From Pycnopodia helianthoides (taxonomy: Eukaryota; Echinodermata; Asteroidea; Forcipulatida; Asteriidae): a DNA stretch of 64,000 bases. The stretch lies in assembly GCA_032158295.1 (NCBI GenBank), contig CM063258.1:4236001-4300000 (forward strand), given 5' to 3'. Position 1 is the first letter of the stretch. Each line of letters starts with the position of its first letter. The notes beneath the pieces are model-generated. The model did not search any database. It had not been told where the DNA came from and saw nothing but the letters and a program-made list of their open reading frames with translations. Shown here piece by piece: positions 52,901 through 61,900 of this stretch. The position numbers and the translations under genes are program-made.

Positions 52901-55900
52901 TGGCTAACACTATGTCCAGAATAAAAACTTTATCTGCTAGAGAAGTACAATCGTTGAAGAGAGAATACAAATCTTAATCTCACCTGGCCCCAACTTGAAG
53001 TTTCATATGATCCGGTGGGGCAAGAGTCGCTGAATGCATAGGACAGGACAAACTGGTTAGCTTGGTTGTCCATGCTGTCCGTGACGGACACGATGCGGAC
53101 GATACTCGACTGAGATCTCCATGTGCCCATAGGGGCCGCTTGACCACATAGTTTCAAGCTCAGGTCTAGATGAGTGGTGTCGATAATCTGTTTAAGAAAT
53201 ATATATATATATATATATATATCATGCATTTTAAATCAAGGTTGGAAAACTACGGGAAGCCATAAATGCAAAGCAAAAAAACGGATAGCCACAGTTTGTA
53301 ACATTGTTACACAAATGTTCAAAAATAGTGTTAGATTTGTTGGAAACAAAGCAACCAATCATAAGATGTATACTTGATTTATTGAAAGTTTGCAGAAATG
53401 TTGAGTTTGGTCACAACACCTGTACCGCGATTGAATGTTTTGCTAATATTCGGCCCTCAATGCCAACCAGCGCGGTTTGTTGATCAACAATTGAGATGAG
53501 AATCAAGTTCAAAACACTGCTCTTTATATACAAAGCTCTGAATGATCTGTCGCCAGTCTATCTTACAGATTGCATTGCCACCCATTTACCATCAAGGGAA
53601 GGCCTACGTTCGAACCGGGACGTTACTCGTCTTGTCATCTCTAAGAGTAAAAAACGGATCTGCGATGGATCATTTAGTGTGTTCGGGCCAACTCTCTGGA
53701 ACAAATTACCGCAGACCTTAAGATCCTCACCAACGGTTGATGCTTTCAAGCGCAATCTCAAAACCCATTGCTGATGTTTATGTTCGTTTGTGAAGCGCAA
53801 CGATCATTTTTGGAATAGCGCTATATAAGAACTGATATTATTATTATTATTATTATTAACGAAAGAAAGGGTCTATCGTGATGAAGACCTCGGGTGAATG
53901 GGGTCAACACATGAGAAATAAGTACTCACTTCCAGGTAGTCACCATCGCACACACCCGGTGCGGACTCCTCGATGTCAATTGACAAAACGTTGATGTTGA
54001 TGCAGGAGCCGAACTGGACGAAGAGGTTGTTCGTGCAGGTCGCGTTGACTTGGTACTCGGCAGCAGTGGGGGCCACCAGCGGGCTGATGGGATCGTTCTC
54101 GGTAAGCACTCGGTCACACTCTGTGAAAACAGACAGTGAAATAACCATCACATTCAACACAAGATATTATAGTAATTTCATAATTCATAGTAATAACTTG
54201 GGAGGGTAATCATCCCTACTTGCAGCTGACATGTTGAATAACAAAGGATTAATTAATTTATAGTTATTAATTATATAGCGCTCATATCCGTCACTCAGTG
54301 ACGCTCAAGGCGCTTCAACAGTCAGTATTTTCCTGCAAGGTATATATGTGGAGCTACTTTTTGAAGTTTGAGACCTATTCCTTTACATAGCACAATGTAA
54401 TGGTTTACAAGGTGCTGTGGCGCAATATGCTGCCAATCAAACCAGGAACACCGGGGCGAACCCCTTCTCTTTTCGATAAGTGCACTGGGTTCTTTTACGT
54501 GCATTACACAACACACGGGACCAACGGCTTTATGTCCCATCCGAAGGACGAAGCAATAATGGTTAAGTGTCTTGCTTAAGGACACAAGTGTCACGACTGG
54601 GACTCGAACCCACACTCTGCTGAACGGAAATATCAGAGCTTGAATCCATTGCTCTTATCCGCTCGGCCACGACACGCCACAAAGGATGTGGCTAGAGCAT
54701 GCTAGAGCCACAGCTCAACCAGCCACATGGACCCATATATGGCCACAGAGCACAGGCTTAGATCGAAAATGTTTGATTCGTTTTCTGGAGGAAGAAAGAA
54801 ACCCTTGTGGTACAGGAGACAGCCATCGCACGACCCTATTCACAAATGGCCTTAGCCCGGGAATCAAACCAGGGCCACAGTGGAAGCGAGCGCTGTGTTG
54901 AATGACGATGAACATGCACCCGCATAGACATCATGTATATGCATCCACACGTACACAGTCAACCCTCCTACTATCGACCATTCATATCACCACTGTGGTT
55001 GAATACAGATAACTAGCCATTCTGCAATATGACATCATGTAGTGAATGCATCCCACCACAGTACACAGTACACAGTCACCCTCCTACTATCTGACCATTC
55101 AATATCATCACTGTGGTTTTGAATGACGATAAACTATGCCACTGCAATAGACATCATGTAGTGATGCATCCACACATACACAGTCAACCTCCTACTATCT
55201 GACCATCAATATCATCCCTGGTTTTGAATGACGAAAACAATGCCATTCTGCAATATGACATCATGTGGTGACTGCAGCTGCACAGTAAACACAACATACT
55301 ACGTAGCTCTCTGTGCGCAGTTGCGCCACCTCACACAGCCCGTGTGGAGGAATAGTTTCAAATGGTCAATCAACTCACTGGGACAACGTTTTAGACCAAG
55401 AGTCGGATCATCTTAATAAAATACTTGAGAAATTAAACCTTTACCTTGAGGGCACACAAGTACATTGCAGTCTTCTACTTCAATGGGGCGAACGTCTGTG
55501 CACAGACTCTCCTGTACTTCTTCATTCAAGTCGGTTCTCACACAGGTCACATCTCGACTTTTGATGCCGCCTCCGCAACTCACCGTGCACTAAACAAACA
55601 AAAACGCCCAAGAATTCAATTTGAACTAGAGAATTTCAAGGTTGGCACTGGTGGACAAAACAAAAGTGTGTCTCCCTCAACGATGCAAGGGTCCCCGTGC
55701 ACAAACTAGCATAACACACCGATATGTGTGAATTGCAAGCCGATACTTTTATATTTAAACGTTTTTTTTAAATTTAAGATCAGATTCAAAAAAAATCTTC
55801 AAAAAAAATCTTCTAAAAATGCTCCCGATTACACAGTAAAGCTTTAAAAAAAACCAAATAAACATAAAGTAAAGAACATTCTGAGGACTTCGCTCGGCCC

Positions 55901-58900
55901 CAGCGGCCTACCCAGGACCGCTGGGATGGGCTAATCAGCTTGCACAGATTCTTGTTCAGGAAGTACGTCATGCGTGCAGTGTTTGCAGTGTGTGATGCAT
56001 GATGGGACTGAGCATGGGACTGAGCATTAACGTTAACGATACGTTTGCCCATCCCAGCGCATTTGGTTTTAAAGCAAGGCGCTGGGGACGAGCGAATCTG
56101 AGGACCTCGTTTCAATTCAGCATGCTTCGGCAAAACTTTTGGGTCCAGAGCGCCCTCAAGTTGAAAAGTATTCTCAGGGAGAACCCTGATGACCAAAGCA
56201 GCTTAAGCAGAAAATGTGGCTTAAAACTTTTCTGCTAAGCAAAATTAAGCAGGGATACCAGTCACATATTGTACATGTAACGATGTATTTTGGCTGGTAA
56301 CCTTATTCTGGTAAGCATAATTTTGTTTAGCTACTTTTTATGCTCAAGCAGCTCGATGAAATTGGGCCCAGCACTGAAGGAATTTCAATCTGATCAACGA
56401 CCTAATATTATTTAACAGTATTTTAGCACTTTTTGTCTTTATTGGCTTAAAGGCACTGGACACTATTGGTAATTACTCAAAATAATTGTTAGCATAAAAA
56501 CTTAGATGGTAACGAGCAATGGAGAGCTGTTGATAGTATAAAACATTGTGAGAAACGGCTCCCTCTGAAGTAACGTAGTTTTTGAGAAAGAAGTAATTTC
56601 TCAGTAAAATATTGGAATTAATCAAGCAATCAAGCATCTGAAAGCACACAACTTCGTATGACGAGGGTGTTTTTTCTTCCATTATTATCACGCAACTTCG
56701 ACGACCAATTGAGTTCAAATTTTCACAGGTTTGTTATTTTGTGCATATGTTGAGATACACCAAGTGAGAAGACTGGTCTTTGACAATTACCAAAGGTGTC
56801 CAGTGTCTTTAAGTGACCGAGTGTGATTTTTCTTACCTCTGAGAATTCTGATGCTGTATACATGAATGATGGACAGTTAGAAGTGCGGACAAACAGAGCA
56901 AAGTTGTCCATGGATGCTTCGTAGTCAGCAGAGGAGAAGACGACTGTTGCGTTCGATGACAAGGACAGGAAGGTCGGTAACGTGCCGGATCCACAATAGT
57001 CTTGTTTGTAGTCGGTGTATGTTCCGTCCGCAAACTGTAAAGAATCAACACGTGTTCGATTCAGTCAAAACCTTTCAATTTATTTTTTTTAAAAGTACTT
57101 TTGTGTAATAGTGCAGAAAAGACGATTCTGCATTAAGGTCAGAACTCGATTCTGCAACATGGTCATATCTTTTGTGAAAATGCTGCGTGCAACAACGTCC
57201 TATCTCGGTGTCCATTGACCGAGTGTACATCCAGCTTTTTCAAAGCAAGATAACAACATTGTGACGTTCTAAAGCTCTCTCGTTTCACAGGAAACAAAAA
57301 CTCTTTAACTCGGAGAAGCGGGCCCTTTTGTATAACGCGTGTCCTCCAGGTGGAGGATTTTATCACCACTCAGTTTTGTAGGTCAATGACCCCCTCCTGC
57401 AAGCCCAAAGCAATTTTAATCCCCACAGGGCTTTTGTCTGGGCCAGCAGTGTGTTATTTACGACCTGTTTTAGCTCTGGGCGGCACAGGGTTGACACAAA
57501 GAGATAATGGCACAAGGAGTTGGCTCACTAAGATATCAAGTTACAATTCCCAAGGGCATTGCTGTCCCTTGGGACTGCTGTCATTCAATAATTCTTACTC
57601 GGCAGTGGTTTTAGCCTGGCCAATGGGAGTCTACAGGCTTGTGGTGTATACAAGGGGTGAGGAATACAGAAAATCGTGGCTTTTTTTGCCCATTGAAAAC
57701 AAAAATTATGACCATATTTGGAATATGTGGAGAATTTTTTCACCACGTTGCTTCCCCGAGGGTTTTAAAGATTTATACATCCATCTACCCTCAACTACCG
57801 ATGAATAATTAACAAATATTAACTTACAGAAAGAACGCTGGTTGAGCAAGTGTTGTTCTCATCGGCATCGGACAGATCCAGTTCCAGAGCAGTGATTTGC
57901 ACACAGGGCGTGTCGACTTGGATTGTGTATTCACAGTTCACATCGGCTGACCAGGTGCCATCTCGTGGTGGCGCCATTATCACGGACGAGCCAGCGCTCA
58001 GATCCACCAGAGCATCACAAGCTGTTACAAAATGCAAACGATCAAGTTCAAATTGGGTTTTTTCGTTATCAACAGGTGGCATTGGGATCCAACATCGCTG
58101 GGTGGAATTGGGATCTCAGCATTTTCTGGGTGGAATTGGGATCTTACCATCACTGGGTGGAATTGGGATTTCACCATTTTCTGGCTGAGATTGACGTCCA
58201 ACATCGCTGGGTGGGATCTCACCATTTTCTGTGTGGGATTAGGGTCTCACTATCGCTGGGTGGGATTGGGATCTCAACATTTTCTGGGTGGAATTGGGAT
58301 CTTACCATCACTGGGTGGGATTGGGATTTCACCATTTTCTGGCTGAGATTGACGTCCAACATCGCTGGGTGGGATCTCACCATTTTCTGTGTGGGATTAG
58401 GGTCTCACTATCGCTGGGTGGGATTGGGATCTCAACATTTTCTGGTGGAATTGGGATCTTACCATCACTGGGTGGGATTGGGATTTCACCATTTTCTGGC
58501 TGAGATTGAGGTCCAACATCGCTGGGCGGGATCTCACCATCACTGGGTGGGATTGGGATCTCACCATTTTCTGTGTGGGATGAGGGTCTCACCGTCGCTG
58601 GGCGGGATTGGGATCTCACCGTCGCTGGGCGGGATTGGGATCTCACCATCGCTGGGCGGGATTGGGATCTCACCATCGCTGGGCGGGATTGGGATCTCAC
58701 CATCGCTGGGCGGGATTGGGATCTCACCATTTTCTGTGTGGGATTAGGGTCTCACCATCGCTGGGCGGGATTGGGATCTCACCATTGCTGGGCGGGATTG
58801 GGATCTCACCATCGCTGGGCGGGATTGGGATCTCACCATCGCTGGGCGGGATTGGGATCTCACCATCGCTGGGCGGGATTGGGATCTCACCATTTTCTGT

Positions 58901-61900
58901 GTGGGATTAGGGTCTCACCATCGCTGGGTGGGATTGGATCTCGCCATTTTCGGTGTGGGATTAGGGTCTTACCGTCGCTGGGCGGGATTGGGATCTCACC
59001 AATCGCTGGGCGGGATTGGGATCTCACACCATCCAATGGGCGGGATTTGGATCTCACCATCGATGGGCGATGGTGAGATTGGGATTTCACCATCGCTAGG
59101 CGGGATTGGGATCTCACCATCGTTGGGTGGGATTGGGATCTCACCATCGCTGGGCGGGATTGGGATCTCACAATTTTCTGGATGAGATTGGGAGCTCACC
59201 ATTTTCCGCGTGGGATTGGGATCTCACCATTGCCGGGGTGGGATTGGCATCTTACCAATACATACAAGAAACTTTTGAGAAAACCGATCACGCAGGAGAA
59301 GAAACAGCTGGATACTCACATGGGCAAGGTGTCTGTGGACGACATGGTCTGGTTGCAGACGGCTTAGGGTCCGTGCACATTGCATCATCAACAACCTCCT
59401 CTGTAGCCAGACGCGTACACTCTACGGAACGTGTGGTAGTACCTTCCCCACATGTAACACTGCACTGTAAACCCCAAAACAAGTAGAAACAAAATTCAGA
59501 CAATGCACATCAATACTGAATTTGATGTACTTTTTTCCATCCATTACAGTAAAGATTATTATTAACTTTCTCAAGCTCGTTTAGCAGACAGCTCTAAAAA
59601 AGACAAAAGCATGGTCAAGAGACCAATCTTCACTTGATTTTAAATACTTCAGTGATGCTTGAGGTGTGACCTTCAAAACTAAATTTCACCGAGCGGCAAA
59701 ATATCCTCTTAAAGCAAACGTGAAAAAACAAACTGAAATAAACATGTTATATAAGTTGTTTGCAACTGAAGGTTTTAATGAAGGGGAAAAAATTAATTAA
59801 CTCACAATAGCTGCGAAGCGTCCTATATTTATCAACATAGGACTCAATATAGGACTCCTACATTCAATTTGAGTGTCGGAACAGTATATATTGCAAAGTA
59901 AAGTGTGACACGTGAAGTGTGATCCACCAATCAAATGACAAGGAACTGTACTAAAGTACAGTATGAAAAATAATTATAAGTGTTATTTTTTTTATCATTG
60001 TTTTAGACAAATTTCAAGCAAAATGAATCATTTACCTCACTGAAATTACCGGTGATGAATCCGTACTCTGGGCAGTCTACTTCAGTCAAGTAGAATTGGA
60101 ACCTGCTTCCGTCTGGGATAATCTCACCACTGTTAAGTGTCACCATGACCTAGGCAATCAAAGGACGATCAAGGGTCGATCAAGGGTCGATCAAAGGTCG
60201 ATCAAAGGTCGACCAAAGGTCGACCAAAGGTCGACCAAAGGTCGACCAAAGGTCGACCAAAGGTCGACCAAAGGTCGACCAAAGGTCGACCAAAGGTCGA
60301 CCAAAGGTCAACCAAAGGTCAACCAAAGGTCAACCAAAGGTCAACCAAAGGTCAACCAAAGGTCAACCAAAGGTCAACCAAAGGTCAATCAAAGGGTAAA
60401 AAAAAATGCCCATTACACTTAATATCTGGAGAAGTGCTTCTACAAGATTGGAAATGAGTGAGTTAAGGGGAAAAATACATTCGTCTGCCATTTCGAAATG
60501 ACAAAGTCTGACAATTGTTTCTTTGTAATCTGAGGGGAATGACGAGCATTTACCTGCCCAGAGCGTGATTCCCAGGAGTAAAGTGAGAAATCTCCAGGAT
60601 CTCTCCTCGGTCCGTCTCCGCAGACTCTTTGGTTTAAGAAACCCGCTTCCAGATCACGTATCTGAAGAGAACAAAATAATAATACTAATAAATGAACAAA
60701 GAAATTGGCAGAACATAACTTGATTTTAAGTGGAGAGGTCATATATTGCACATTATCTTCAAGCAGGCTTGAATCTCCGATTTGATTGGTCGAACCATAG
60801 CAACAAAGAGTGCGATTAAAACCTACATTGCAAGGCTCATATCACACTCTGCGAATGCAAAAAGTACAGCTACAGAAGTCAGTGTAAATTAAAAAATGGC
60901 GTGTTTGGCACTTCCCCCCCCCCCTGTGTACAGCGGTGCAACATCCATCTTTACTGCGCGTCAAGTTAGCACCCTCATGGAATACGGAAAATATAGCACG
61001 TCTGTGTCCCATATCCAACTCAGCCATCGGCCTCGTTGGATATGGGACGCAGAAGCGTTATATTTTTCCGTATTTCACTCGCGCTTGTGTGATAACTTAT
61101 CAAACACACACACACATTCTATTTTTTGCATCCCTGTGGAGACATCTTTTGTTCTTTCCTTTGTCCCTGTAGTTAAGGACCCTCCCATAGACTTTGTACA
61201 CAGAATTCCTTGTAGAGCAACCCAGTCTTTAGAATGTCCCTATGGAGACCCTTTGTTTTCCCTTTTCTGTTTTGTTCTCGGTCTCCATAAGGTAGTGAAA
61301 ATGAAATCACACACACAGACACACACAAACACGTTTGTCCACCCAGTTTGTCAACGACTTCGTGCAACTTTACCTGAACGTAGGTATCACCACACACATC
61401 CCCATCCCCAGCTGGTGCCGGGAGGTTGAACTCTAAGAAGGAGATTCGCAGACATCTTGAAGAGGTGATGTTGTAGTTACAGGTACGCTGTGGATCAAAG
61501 CTCTCGGGATGGTTGGGGCTCTTCAGCGAAAACGGTAACGAGTCAATGACCTCATCACAAGCTGCATAGGGTCAAGGGTCAAAAGTCAAGTGTCAAGCGG
61601 ACAGTAGCTCTATAAGGATTGATTTCAAACAGAGTAATAAAATAGAACTAGGAGAGGGCAGACAAAGCCACGTGATACGGCCCAACAAAAAGCATATTTT
61701 GCCGTTGAGAAAATGGTGCTGACCAAGCGTATAACACGGGTCACGCACAAGTCCACACAGCCAACAATTTACCTTGGTGATTCGAACCCGTGGTGGGCCA
61801 GCGCGGTTACGTGTGTATCCTTAGTGTGCTCCCTCTAGTTTTATTATATAACTCTATGATATTAAATAAGCAATTCGGTCGAATATTAGCAAAACATTAA

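Noticed and set aside
57350..57808. Plus ORF of 152 codons
   Set aside because: No recognisable domain, no splice context, and it lies in an intron of a minus-strand gene.
57923..59185. Long ORFs on both strands over the 27-bp array
   Set aside because: Several frames are open at once, which is expected for a 27-bp tandem repeat; no gene structure surrounds them.
60096..60422. ORF of 108 codons rich in VDQRSTKGRPK
   Set aside because: Comes from the 11-bp tandem repeat in an intron.
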